Source: G963669295 sp963669295 (GTDB lineage: Bacteria > Bacteroidota > Bacteroidia > Flavobacteriales_D > CALLUQ01). From it: DNA of 64,000 bases. A program made the translations under genes and the position numbers. The DNA is taken from NCBI GenBank assembly GCA_963669295.1, contig OY769938.1, positions 4,154,001 to 4,218,000 on the forward strand, in the 5' to 3' direction. Numbering within the stretch: position 1 is the first letter of the stretch; every line of letters begins with the position of its first letter. Shown here in pieces: positions 34,850 through 43,455 of this stretch. The notes under the pieces were generated by a model. The model did not search any database and was not told where the DNA came from. It saw nothing but the letters and a program-made list of their open reading frames with translations.

Positions 34850-35888
34850 GTTCTTGTGGTTTTAGAATCGGTATTGATTCTAGTAGTAAATCTAATTTTA
34901 CGCAAATGCTTTTAATGAGTTTTACATCAAAAATCTCATTAAATTGGTTAGGTTTCAGGGAATCAAGTGCGACAAAACCTCTTACGATTCTATGTCCATT
35001 GTTAAAAGATAAGATCGGCACTGTCAATAGGGAAACATACGGAAGTTTCCATGCCGTTATCCTTTCTTCTTCGTTCATTTCTGCATAATGAGAATGCTTA
35101 AAGCCGTAGAGATACTCACAATTACTATCGTAATACTTATCGACTTTCCGAAGATCGTCTTTTAGGTAATAGGAGCGTTTTAAAATTTGACGAGGCCTAT
35201 TTTTTTGAAGAACTCGACCTTCTTCTCCACATAAGTAGTCAAAGTCTGTGTTTTCTTCTATCGGATAGGTATAATTCTTCTCAATCAAGGAGTTTCTGCT
35301 TCCATCTACATAATAGTTCTCTTCACTCTTCCTATCCCGAGCCGCACAATATGGCACCATCGAATTATCTGCAAGAGACCCTTCATTAAGAAATATGGTA
35401 ACACTTATGCCATTCGAACTTTTTAGCTCTTCAAACAAAGCTTTTATCTGATCACAAAGGTCATGTAACTCTATGCCTATGTTTAAATCTTCCCCTGGGG
35501 TAATTGCTACTTTTTGATGCGTTTTAAAAAGTATCTTATCTATTGCCCTTTGATCAAAGCAAAACCCTTCTGTAAATCCTTTATATTTGTCAATACTCGC
35601 CTCCATTCTAGCTAACTTCCTTTCATACTGCTCGATGTCTTGCTCCAATTCACCAATAATGCGTTCTGTCTCCACATCGTTTGCTATGATGTCTTCATCA
35701 TTTACATTAGAACGTTTTTTTTCTTTGTACCGATATACCCAAATGTGGATACTTCCTGTGAAGACTAAAGTTGCGCTGGCAATAAATACTAGGGTGGCTT
35801 CTTTCGGTTCAAGATTTTTCCATGCTATAAATCCCATTGGAACCAAGAAGCATGCGGAAAATACTGGTATGTATTTCAGAATTCCCAA
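34830..35888 (-). CDS. membrane protein with coiled coil and GAF-like domain
   Basis: A 352-aa protein with two close N-terminal membrane helices (~7-24 and ~31-52), a charged coiled coil (~75-110, with ELEQDIEQYERKLARMEAS), and a cytosolic domain (~120-340). The domain ends with 'VSLLTVPILSF.NGHRIVRGFVALDS..PNQF', the usual last strands of a GAF domain. GAF domains bind small ligands such as cyclic nucleotides. No catalytic domain follows, so this looks like a sensor or a membrane effector gated by a ligand. It could be a defence effector or a signalling part of the mobile element; both are guesses. A 66-aa gene overlaps its 3' end. Confidence 0.6.
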   Translation of the reverse strand: MGILKYIPVFSACFLVPMGFIAWKNLEPKEATLVFIASATLVFTGSIHIWVYRYKEKKRSNVNDEDIIANDVETERIIGELEQDIEQYERKLARMEASIDKYKGFTEGFCFDQRAIDKILFKTHQKVAITPGEDLNIGIELHDLCDQIKALFEELKSSNGISVTIFLNEGSLADNSMVPYCAARDRKSEENYYVDGSRNSLIEKNYTYPIEENTDFDYLCGEEGRVLQKNRPRQILKRSYYLKDDLRKVDKYYDSNCEYLYGFKHSHYAEMNEEERITAWKLPYVSLLTVPILSFNNGHRIVRGFVALDSLKPNQFNEIFDVKLIKSICVKLDLLLESIPILKPQEHEQQEK

Positions 35889-36035
35889 AGGCTATACGCA
35901 TTTACCTATGTTTATATACATATACTTTCGTTAAGGTGAAATTTCATGAGAGTTCTTGTCCTGAGGGAGCAATGTATTAATTCTTATTTTAATACGCAAA
36001 AAATACTGTGACCCGAAGCGTAGTGCAGTTAGGCA

Positions 36036-36947
36036 TTATTTGAAATCTCCTCTGCCTCTTTTTTTGTCTAGCTTCGGCAACTCGGATTGCTGTAATTCAG
36101 ATACCTCTCGAATCCGTTGCTTGATCTCACGTACAGTCTTATCAAGGCTCAGATCATTGATATGTGCCGAAGTGATTGCCAAGGCACCAGTGAAGGAAAA
36201 TTTACGCTTGCTGTGACGAGGGATTACCCCAACAACTTGCCCTTGACCATCTCGATAAGGCATCAGAAAACCACTGTTCTCAATAAGCTGATCAAAGTGT
36301 TCGCGATTATCGGCTTTTTCCATGTAACGCAGTACTGTTTCCCGAACGTCTTGCCTGAGTGTCTTTTTACCAGTACGTCGCTTGAAATGTTTCTCCTGTT
36401 TGCTTTCGCGGTTGCGCTTTTTCTTTTGGCTTCGATCCAGTGTGTAGACCTTTGAGAATTGTATTTCGGGATAGGTCGTAAGTTGGTACTCTTCCATTTG
36501 GCGAGTTAGCTTGCTGAAATCCCGACCTCCCAGCCTCGTAGCCTTTCTATCACGGCCTCGCGCTTCGTTGACGGATATGAGCATATGTAGGTGAGGTTGC
36601 GTATCGGGGGAACAATGTGGGTGCAACAACGCAAGGCAGTTGGATGAACCAGACAACTCTAAAAACTTCTTCCCGATGTCGAGCATTTTTTCGGGCGTGA
36701 TGTTGGGTGCATCATTCGGATGGAAGGAGATAATGGTGTGTCTGTAAATAATTCCTTTCTTACGTTTCAGGTGGTCGGCGTTCCACATAAACTCCTGTGA
36801 GATTTCCTCAGTAGTATCGGTATGGAGCAGGTTATGGAAATAGGTATGCTCAAAACCTCGATCATTCCGCCCACGATCTTCAATAATGTAGTTGACCAAA
36901 GCCTTTGCAGGGTTAATGGCCTTCACAGTGCCGAAATCAATCCACAT
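36036..36947 (-). CDS. MobB-like relaxase
   Basis: A 303-aa mobilization nuclease of the relaxase family found on Bacteroidota elements. It nicks oriT and stays covalently bound to the 5' end during transfer. It shows the first strand IIYRHTIISFHP (~66-77) and the metal-binding HLH (119-121) within LHPHCSPDTQPHLHMLIS, the three-His motif of relaxases. The likely catalytic Tyr is in the N-terminal part (Tyr20 or Tyr36). The C-terminal ~150 residues are basic. It overlaps the accessory gene at 36937 by 11 bp, and an oriT-like region lies upstream of the pair. Length is typical for this small class. Confidence 0.88.
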   Translation of the reverse strand: MWIDFGTVKAINPAKALVNYIIEDRGRNDRGFEHTYFHNLLHTDTTEEISQEFMWNADHLKRKKGIIYRHTIISFHPNDAPNITPEKMLDIGKKFLELSGSSNCLALLHPHCSPDTQPHLHMLISVNEARGRDRKATRLGGRDFSKLTRQMEEYQLTTYPEIQFSKVYTLDRSQKKKRNRESKQEKHFKRRTGKKTLRQDVRETVLRYMEKADNREHFDQLIENSGFLMPYRDGQGQVVGVIPRHSKRKFSFTGALAITSAHINDLSLDKTVREIKQRIREVSELQQSELPKLDKKRGRGDFK

Positions 36948-37509
36948 GGCTTAGGAGATTATCAATGTACTGGCGAAGTTCCAGTAAGTCGTTTTGATCG
37001 GCATGTGGTAACACATGCTCTTTTATCCCGTGAATGGTAGAGGGGTCACACCGCATAAAATCCGATAGTGCGGCCTCCATGACTACCACTTGCCTCTTCA
37101 TCTCTTTAAACTCCTCGAACATTGGACTTTCGGGGAAGTAGGTATGCATTTTCTTGGTTGCTTCATTGATGTTGGTGGCGGCATTACGAAGAAGGAACTC
37201 CAGCCGTTGAATGGACTCCTCATCACGCAGTTGCAACTGTTCTTTCCCAATGAAGTTGAGGGTGACCATCTTGGCGAAAGCCCCAGGCTTAGAAAAACCA
37301 TACTCCATTGCTTTCCTATCGACACCGGTGAACTCCGAAGGGGTGACGGAGAATTTCAAAATCTTCTTTTCCTGCCTCAATTTTCGTTGCGCTTCCCGGT
37401 TGTACTCCTTCATATAATCTACCCTGGCTTTTTCGATACGTTCGGGTGAAGCACCAATAAGTCCGTGCTTTTCAAGGTACAGCTGAAAGTTTTTTGGTAC
37501 AGAAGTCAT
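36937..37509 (-). CDS. MobC-like relaxosome accessory protein
   Basis: A 190-aa, mostly helical protein. Residues ~45-85 hold LKFSVTPSEFTGVDRKAMEYG, the ribbon-helix-helix start of plasmid mobilization (MobC-type) accessory proteins, which bind oriT and help the relaxase. The rest (~90-190) is helical and includes a bacterial mobilization-like LRNAATNINEATKKMHTY. It is the first gene of the minus-strand mob operon and overlaps the relaxase start. The probable oriT is directly upstream. Confidence 0.82.
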   Translation of the reverse strand: MTSVPKNFQLYLEKHGLIGASPERIEKARVDYMKEYNREAQRKLRQEKKILKFSVTPSEFTGVDRKAMEYGFSKPGAFAKMVTLNFIGKEQLQLRDEESIQRLEFLLRNAATNINEATKKMHTYFPESPMFEEFKEMKRQVVVMEAALSDFMRCDPSTIHGIKEHVLPHADQNDLLELRQYIDNLLSHVD

Positions 37510-37583
37510 TCGTCAAATTGTTTATGAATACAAGGCTCCGCGCCCAGCGGCAAGGGCTCCAAAGGAGCAGCATCTGATGGCAA

Positions 37584-37652
37584 AAAATTTGAGCCATCAA
37601 ATTTTGAAGTCCACAGCAGCGTCCTTGCCCCACATCAAACTACCGATGTGGG
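37584..37652. other. candidate oriT (inverted repeats upstream of mob genes)
   Basis: AAAATTTGA / TCAAATTTT (37584-37592 / 37597-37605) is a perfect 9-bp inverted repeat, overlapped by TGATGGC / GCCATCA. CCCACATC / GATGTGGG (37629-37636 / 37645-37652) is a perfect 8-bp repeat. Such repeats next to the mob operon start are typical of transfer origins. The nick site cannot be placed by eye. Confidence 0.5.
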
Positions 37653-37888
37653 CGACAGTTTTACCATATTTTCTTCTTTTTGCTTTCATAAATTTTTGAT
37701 CGAAGCACTTACATAAATTAAAGACGACAAATACGATCAAAAAGAAAATTTGACATCTCTTTAGTATTGTGATGTAATTCGATTAGCTGTTTGGTTGTAT
37801 GGCAATGATTGATGCTTTCAATAGCATTTGATCACGCTTAATGCGATATGTCTAGAAAAGGTTGCCTATGGCCAATTTATCACAGTGT

Positions 37889-37915
37889 AAGCGCTCGAAT
37901 TGGGCGCTTTTTTTT
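37889..37915 (+). terminator. strong rho-independent terminator with no gene before it
   Basis: AAGCGC (37889-37894) pairs with GCGCTT (37904-37909), followed by TTTTTT. No plus-strand gene lies in the ~380 bp upstream, so it probably ends a short RNA from the oriT region. Confidence 0.65.
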
Positions 37916-38007
37916 GAAAAACACGACCGTGTAAATACTAAGGTTATACCCTGTGTCGTCTATATAAGTAAGAAGCGATTTTGCTTCGAAACTAAAATCC
38001 ACCATTT

Positions 38008-38364
38008 ATGGAAGATTACTTTTCTAGACAAATTCCATCAAATGAGGAGGAAGCGACCCAAAAGAAACTCATCGACCGTTACAGGATCTTTGAGGTTCAT
38101 GAGTCTAAAATGCTCTTTAAGGCATTTTCCATATTGAAGAATAAGGAGGATGCAGAGGATGTTGTTTCGACTATCAAGTGTCGGTTCCTTGGACTTTCTG
38201 ATAAAAAGTTTGCTAAAATCAGGAATGTCCAATCCTATTTGGTTGGCGCAGCTGCTAATGGATGTAAGGATCACTTTAAAAAGGAATCCAGAAGAAAACG
38301 TCGATTTGCTGTTCACAAAGAACTCTACTTACTGGACTTAGCACCATTTGAATTGAGATTCTAA
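38008..38364 (+). CDS. sigma-70 region 2-only protein
   Basis: A 118-aa protein similar to region 2 of ECF sigma factors: 'KMLFKAFSILKNKEDAEDVVST' (the AED motif at the end of 2.1-2.2), then 'KIRNVQSYLVGAAANGCKDHFKKESRRKRR' (2.3-2.4, the part that melts and reads the -10 box). An ECF sigma is normally 160-200 aa and has a region 4 for the -35 box; here the protein stops right after region 2. It could be a truncated gene or a regulator that works without region 4. It is well placed to control the mobile-element operons downstream. I prefer this frame over the overlapping frame at 37862, whose product has no features. Confidence 0.7.
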   Translation: MEDYFSRQIPSNEEEATQKKLIDRYRIFEVHESKMLFKAFSILKNKEDAEDVVSTIKCRFLGLSDKKFAKIRNVQSYLVGAAANGCKDHFKKESRRKRRFAVHKELYLLDLAPFELRF

Positions 38365-38490
38365 AACAAGTATAATCGCCAATCCTTCTTTATTAGCTGT
38401 GAGGAAGGATTGGTGATTCTTCGGACTACATACAATGATATTGCTCTGAATTATCACAGCTAAAAACTAATAAACTAAATATATACTATT

Positions 38491-38964
38491 ATGGAAAATT
38501 TATTAATCGAAGGCAAAGGCCACGGGGGGGGGGAGTTTTCACCATCCCTCCAAAAAAGGATGAGGGAAATTCTTTTTAGGATTTATCGGGCTATTTTTTA
38601 CGTTCAATCTTTGCCTGATAAAATATTTCGTGCTTCCTACCAACGTGCTGTCGTGATCAGTTTGGAACATTCCGAGCTAGAGGACTATAAATTTGAAGCT
38701 CTTAATGGCATTTTGGAAAAGATTTCGGGAAGAAAACGAGTCATTTCTATGGAATTTGAGGAAGAGTGTGGGGCGATAAAAATGGAGGAGCTTTATCAGT
38801 TTCACAAGGGTCGTATTGTTGACTTTGATCGCAGGAACTATTTGAAAGGTTTAATTTCAAGAAGTAAAATCCTTTCAGACACCATTAAGAGCATCCGCGG
38901 GCTTGAAAAGGATGGGTACTCCGAAAAAGAAATTTTGGAGTTAATAACATACTTTGAAGGCTAA
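38491..38964 (+). CDS. mobile-element protein with a 10-G tract at codon 12-15
   Basis: A 157-aa, helix-rich protein of no family I recognise (EILFRIYRAIFYVQSLP, ISLEHSELEDYKFEALNGILEKISG, SKILSDTIKSIRGLEKDGYSEKEILELI). The last part reads like a helix-turn-helix (DGYSEKEILEL). Bases 38524-38533 are ten consecutive G coding Gly-Gly-Gly plus the G of Glu. A loss or gain of one G would stop translation, so expression could be phase variable. It follows the sigma region 2 gene by 126 bp and may form a unit with it. A weak AAAGCC/GGCTCTTT hairpin follows. Confidence 0.6.
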   Translation: MENLLIEGKGHGGGEFSPSLQKRMREILFRIYRAIFYVQSLPDKIFRASYQRAVVISLEHSELEDYKFEALNGILEKISGRKRVISMEFEEECGAIKMEELYQFHKGRIVDFDRRNYLKGLISRSKILSDTIKSIRGLEKDGYSEKEILELITYFEG

Positions 38965-39158
38965 ACATTAAAAAAAGCCCGGCGGCAACCAGGCTCTTTG
39001 AATACCATTCCCGAAGGAAGGCATCGATTTTTTTAATCTAACGTAAAATTAGCGAAAATATTATTCGCTACCAAAACCTCCCTTCCCTTTTGTTTCATTG
39101 AGATCAGTTATGCTGTCGGCATTAATTCAAGAATGTCGAATCAATTTAAGCATGAATC

Positions 39159-40616
39159 ATGGGAATTCTAAAGTCACTCCTTTCACTTTTCCAATCGAAA
39201 AAGAAACGAACCTCCCCACCCAAAAGCACCAGTAACAAGCATCAGCGACAACAGGAAGGCTACTCCCACATCGTCTGGCCATCACAGTCCGACCGCATCG
39301 ACGCGATCAAAGCCGAATCCATCAGGTGGGGTAAACAACAAGCACAGGCACTGGTAGATAACGGCCAACTGGCGCACGACCAAAGCCCCGACCTGCTCCC
39401 ACAGGAGCTGGCGATCAAGGCGAAATTCAAAGCCTCCCAAGCCCTCAATAACGACATCGCTCATCTCACCTATATAGCCGAACAAAAAAAGTGCGAAAAC
39501 ACGGCTCATGGTGCAGTGGTCGAATACTACCACGACCCCGATATATATAAAGAACGGGAGTACCGCAAGTGCATGGAACGTGAGGCACTGTCGGTACAAC
39601 ATAACAACACTGTTAACGCACGTGAGCTGGCACCACTTCAAAAGGAACTGGAACAAAAGGAGAAAGAGTGTACCATGCACACCGACCTCCGCAACAAGTC
39701 GGCCAAAGCATTAGGCATCCATAAGGCATCAGCACCCCAACCCCTGTATGGGTTCCTTTTTGTCGCCTCCTTCATCATATTGGCACTAGGTGAAAGTGTC
39801 CTCACGCATGCGGCATTTACCATTTTTGAAGGCGTACCCCTTTTTGAGATCGGGGTTGTAGTGGCGGTTACCATCAGCGTGCTCATCTTCGGAAAGATCG
39901 GGGGGCAGTACCACGCCAAAAAGCACCACAAGCGTTACCGCAAACATGCTTTCCTGTTGCTCGGGGTCGGGTGCGTTGTATCGGCCTGTCTTGGGTACAT
40001 GCGAGCACTCTACATCGACACCCAGCCGCTGATCGAAGGAGAAGCACCGACCCAAAGCCTCGGCATCTTCACCTACCTGGCCTCCATTTTTTTCGGCCTG
40101 ACCACTTTCCTAAGCACCTATTACATCTCTTTCCATTGGAGCAGACCCGAGTACACCCACAAGAAAAATCATCGACGTGCAACGCGCACGCTCAAGCGCA
40201 TCAACAAGCGCATACTGGCCTTGACCAAAAAGATCAGCGCCATGCAGATCAAGCACGCCGAAGCTCTCCAACCGATCATGGAGGCGCATTTGAAGGAAAA
40301 GCACGAAGTGGACTTTATCGGCCAGAAGCTGGAAGAAGTCTACAACAGGGAGTACGCCGAGTTGCAGAAATTCAAGAACGTCCACAAAGCCTATACCGAG
40401 TATGCTCAAGCGGCTTACGAGGAAGCCATTTACACCGCCCGTGCGGTGTACTACAGCGGCGACATATCGGGAGATCGACCACCGCATTGGGAAACACCAC
40501 TTGGGTATCTATGCGTTGATTCCAAAAATCAAATGGGTTTTCACAAAAGACCTGATGTGGATTTACTAAAAGAAGACGCAGAAGCAATTTATAAATCTTT
40601 AAAACAAACATCATGA
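39159..40616 (+). CDS. four-helix membrane protein with long coiled coils (mobilization operon)
   Basis: A 485-aa protein. The basic N-terminus and coiled-coil helices (~30-190) precede four membrane helices (~193-217, 231-247, 263-281, 300-322). A long cytosolic coiled coil follows (~335-440, starting RRATRTLKRINKRI). I recognise no family. It is the first gene of a tight five-gene operon with a lipoprotein and a VirD4-like coupling protein, and overlaps the next gene by 4 bp (ATGA). A role at the inner membrane in DNA transfer is an inference from the operon. Confidence 0.65.
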   Translation: MGILKSLLSLFQSKKKRTSPPKSTSNKHQRQQEGYSHIVWPSQSDRIDAIKAESIRWGKQQAQALVDNGQLAHDQSPDLLPQELAIKAKFKASQALNNDIAHLTYIAEQKKCENTAHGAVVEYYHDPDIYKEREYRKCMEREALSVQHNNTVNARELAPLQKELEQKEKECTMHTDLRNKSAKALGIHKASAPQPLYGFLFVASFIILALGESVLTHAAFTIFEGVPLFEIGVVVAVTISVLIFGKIGGQYHAKKHHKRYRKHAFLLLGVGCVVSACLGYMRALYIDTQPLIEGEAPTQSLGIFTYLASIFFGLTTFLSTYYISFHWSRPEYTHKKNHRRATRTLKRINKRILALTKKISAMQIKHAEALQPIMEAHLKEKHEVDFIGQKLEEVYNREYAELQKFKNVHKAYTEYAQAAYEEAIYTARAVYYSGDISGDRPPHWETPLGYLCVDSKNQMGFHKRPDVDLLKEDAEAIYKSLKQTS

Positions 40617-41341
40617 ACATTGCAATCATTCACACGGCCACCGCAGGCATGGCCATCATCGCTCTCCTAATGGGAGCTACTTCCTGCAACCAAAGCACAG
40701 CACCCACCACCAAAGAAGTGGTGGTGGCCATCGACAAAACACCATCGGAAGAATCCCCGGTACAACTTACCGCCGATGAACTGATCGACTACCTCGATTT
40801 AAACGAGCAAGATGGGGCGACCATTACCATCACCACGCTGACCAGTGTATCGACCACGATTACCAAAAAGACCACCCTTGAATCGGGCAAGGGGTCATTG
40901 CTGGAAAACCCACGAAAGCGCAACCGGGCACGAAGTGCCTTTAGCAGTGCGGTCGATACCTACCTGGGCGAGGCATACAGTAGCCCTCCAGCGACTGAAG
41001 GGTCATCATTGTATATCCCGATCATTCGCAGTTTAAAAACCCTTTCTGGATCGGAGGCCAACGAAAAGGTTTTCATCGTTCAAAGCGATCTTTTGGAGCA
41101 TAGCTATATCTACAGCTTTTACGAGGACACCCGAAAAAAACTTTTTGAAAAGAACCCTGAAGCACTACAACAGCAGTTTGAGCAAGCGATGCCCTGTCCT
41201 GATTTATCGGGAATCAAGGTGGTGTTTATGCACTTGGCACCAGACATGGAAAGAGATACATGGTGGCAAGCGAGCTCCAAATTTTTTGCCGATTACTTTT
41301 CGGCAAAAGGCGCTGAGGTGGTAATAGTAAGTAACCTGTAA
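40613..41341 (+). CDS. lipoprotein with vWA-like fold (mobilization operon)
   Basis: A 242-aa protein with a lipoprotein signal (lipobox GATSC, Cys ~25). It then shows a Rossmann-like order of strands: EVVVAIDKTPS (a D.T.S start like the MIDAS metal site of vWA domains), TITITTLTSVS, LYIPIIRSLKTLSG, KVFIVQSDLLEHS, GIKVVFMHLAP, and a final AEVVIVSNL. This is a fold guess from the pattern, not a firm family match. It overlaps the preceding membrane gene by 4 bp and is followed by the coupling protein after 45 bp, so it likely works in the envelope with them. Confidence 0.6.
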   Translation: MNIAIIHTATAGMAIIALLMGATSCNQSTAPTTKEVVVAIDKTPSEESPVQLTADELIDYLDLNEQDGATITITTLTSVSTTITKKTTLESGKGSLLENPRKRNRARSAFSSAVDTYLGEAYSSPPATEGSSLYIPIIRSLKTLSGSEANEKVFIVQSDLLEHSYIYSFYEDTRKKLFEKNPEALQQQFEQAMPCPDLSGIKVVFMHLAPDMERDTWWQASSKFFADYFSAKGAEVVIVSNL

Positions 41342-41386
41342 ATCAGATGGGGACAGCCAGTGGTTGTCCCCTTAATCAACGAGACT

Positions 41387-42982
41387 ATGACCGAAACGCG
41401 CCTATTAAACCTGATTGTTCTTTTGATCATCTTCGTGCTGATCTTCCCTCGCACATGGTGGGCGAAGCTCATCCCCAGTGGAGGTGCCGCAAAGAAAGGT
41501 GGCGGATGGCTATGGCGTATAATCCGCTGGCTTTTCAAAGCCGCATTTTGGCTCATCAAGTGGCTGGTGTGGAAACCGCTCAAATGGCTTTTTGGTCTTT
41601 TGTTCCGTTGGCTCACCACACCAAAGGGCACTCGTGCCCGTTGGATGAGCCTGCTTGAACGACTTTTTTTCATTGGGCGTAGTCGAAGGGGTTTTGTGAT
41701 TGATACGTTGTGGGGGATGAACCTAAGCCATAAAAAAAGCGCCATGAACATGATGGTTTTGGGGGGTAGCGGAAGTGGAAAGAGCTCCACAGTAGTTTTA
41801 GGATTTTTGCTTTCCAGTCTTTGGCGGAGGATAAAAGGACGTTCAGCCATTGTCTTCGATGTATCAGGGGAACTTTGGGAAAAATCCAGTGGCTACCTTT
41901 CTAAATATGTAAAGGTGAAGCGCATAGCATTCGATGATGTAATACACAGCTTGCGCATCAATTTTCTGTTGATGACCCCCCCTGAAGGAAAAGCTATTTA
42001 TAAGCTGGCCGAAACCATCGTTGAGAACGCTTTTCCCAATTCGAAAGAACCCTACTTCAATGGCGGCGGGAAAAGCATCCTCTATGTGGTAATGTATTGT
42101 GTGAAAGGGCTGGATGAAGCCTACCAATCCATCAGCCTTGTTCGGCATCTTTTAGGGCAGATCGGGGAGGATGGTAAAAAGTTGCTGGGTTTTGTTCGGG
42201 CATACGCCCCCAACAAGCTCATCATCTCGGAATATGAGGCACTGTGTACCAGCAAGAACCTTCAGGACTTTGTATCGACAGCCATACAGGCTACCCGACT
42301 TTTTGCCGATGAAGATATAGCGATGTTGTGCAGTGGTACAGAGCATTTAATCAATTGGGAATCTCTACGCACTGAAGAGCAAGTAGTCTTCATCCAAATT
42401 CGGGAAACTGAGCAGGAACTCCTCGCCCCATTAACAGGACTGGCCTATACAACCGCTTACCACTCCATTTACCAACCCCCTAAGCGCGGCCAGACCAAAT
42501 GGAACGATATATACATTGTAGGTGATGAGTGGGCAAACACCTACATTCCAGGCGCTCCGAAGATCATTGCCACTAGCAGGAAGCACTGCGCCCACATGCT
42601 CATCATCCAAACGCCAGATCAGTTGAGTCGCTACGGCCATGACGAGGGGAAGGTCATATACAAGAACTGCGCGACAAAAGTATTTATGCCCGGTGGTATT
42701 GATCTCGACTTAGGACGGGAAATTGAGCAGATGGCTGGTAAGCGATATGTAACGCGCAAAGATGGGAGAGGCAATAAATCACAGACACTCGAACCACTCA
42801 TTACCGCCCAACAGGCAAGACAAAGTAAAAAAGCCATTGTATTTCATGGGAATAAGCCGCCCTTGCGCTTACGCATTTGGAAGTACTTCCGCCTATGGTG
42901 GCTTAACCGAAGGAGCAAGATAGCACCGCCTATCATCGGACCCTTTGAACGACATGAAGTACCACTGTTTGATTTAGAATAA
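41387..42982 (+). CDS. TraG/VirD4-like coupling protein
   Basis: A 531-aa DNA-transport ATPase. The start at ATG 41387 (rather than GTG 41360) puts the first membrane helix at the N-terminus (NLIVLLIIFVLIFP); further hydrophobic, Trp-rich helices follow to ~85. Walker A is GGSGSGKSS (~126-134). AIVFDVSGELWEKSSGYLS is the VirD4-typical D-x-SGE motif. Walker B is IYIVGDEWAN (~375-384), and TSRKHCAHMLIIQTPDQL is typical of the family. It couples the relaxase-DNA complex to a secretion channel. No channel genes are in this window, so the channel would come from another element. Confidence 0.88.
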   Translation: MTETRLLNLIVLLIIFVLIFPRTWWAKLIPSGGAAKKGGGWLWRIIRWLFKAAFWLIKWLVWKPLKWLFGLLFRWLTTPKGTRARWMSLLERLFFIGRSRRGFVIDTLWGMNLSHKKSAMNMMVLGGSGSGKSSTVVLGFLLSSLWRRIKGRSAIVFDVSGELWEKSSGYLSKYVKVKRIAFDDVIHSLRINFLLMTPPEGKAIYKLAETIVENAFPNSKEPYFNGGGKSILYVVMYCVKGLDEAYQSISLVRHLLGQIGEDGKKLLGFVRAYAPNKLIISEYEALCTSKNLQDFVSTAIQATRLFADEDIAMLCSGTEHLINWESLRTEEQVVFIQIRETEQELLAPLTGLAYTTAYHSIYQPPKRGQTKWNDIYIVGDEWANTYIPGAPKIIATSRKHCAHMLIIQTPDQLSRYGHDEGKVIYKNCATKVFMPGGIDLDLGREIEQMAGKRYVTRKDGRGNKSQTLEPLITAQQARQSKKAIVFHGNKPPLRLRIWKYFRLWWLNRRSKIAPPIIGPFERHEVPLFDLE

Positions 42983-42993
42983 AAGAAACGATT

Positions 42994-43425
42994 ATGAAAT
43001 GGAAAAACAGAAAACAGGGGCGCTTACCCATCATCTCATTCGAAAACGAATGGACGAAAATAGGCGCACAAAAGGCATTGTATTTCAAATGTGATGACCT
43101 CGAAGTGGGGCATATCATTAAGACCAACAACCTTCTTGGGTTCTGGAAACCCAGTTACATCGCTTACGATGTGAATGGAAAAATGATCACTCGATCAACC
43201 AGCCTGAAAAAAGTAAAAGCTCGTATTACGGCTGAACGTACTTCTTTGGTGCGGATGGCCGAAGCCTTAGAAATAGAATCCTCTTTCAAGCAAAGCGAGT
43301 TCAAACTTGATCGAAAAGCCCAATCCCTCAAAAAGAAAGAGCAAGAAATACAAGAGAGGATTCGGGAGTACAACGCAACAAGGCAAACGGCACCCAAACC
43401 CAAACCCGAACGAAAAAGAGAATAG
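42994..43425 (+). CDS. basic operon protein, unknown function
   Basis: A 143-aa protein, strongly basic. The first half is compact (ENEWTKIGAQKALYFKCDDL, HIIKTNNLLGFWKPSYIAYD); the second half is a long coiled coil (FKLDRKAQSLKKKEQEIQE) ending in a Pro/Lys tail. It starts 11 bp after the coupling protein. It resembles its downstream neighbour in layout, a folded start and a charged tail. It may be a DNA-binding relaxosome part, but no motif proves it. Confidence 0.6.
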   Translation: MKWKNRKQGRLPIISFENEWTKIGAQKALYFKCDDLEVGHIIKTNNLLGFWKPSYIAYDVNGKMITRSTSLKKVKARITAERTSLVRMAEALEIESSFKQSEFKLDRKAQSLKKKEQEIQERIREYNATRQTAPKPKPERKRE

Positions 43426-43455
43426 TAAATGTTTAACCCATAAATACAACAAACA

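Noticed and set aside
37862..38137. 91-aa plus-strand frame overlapping the sigma region 2 gene
   Set aside because: It spans the terminator at 37889-37915 and has no features; the frame at 38008 has conserved sigma region 2 motifs.
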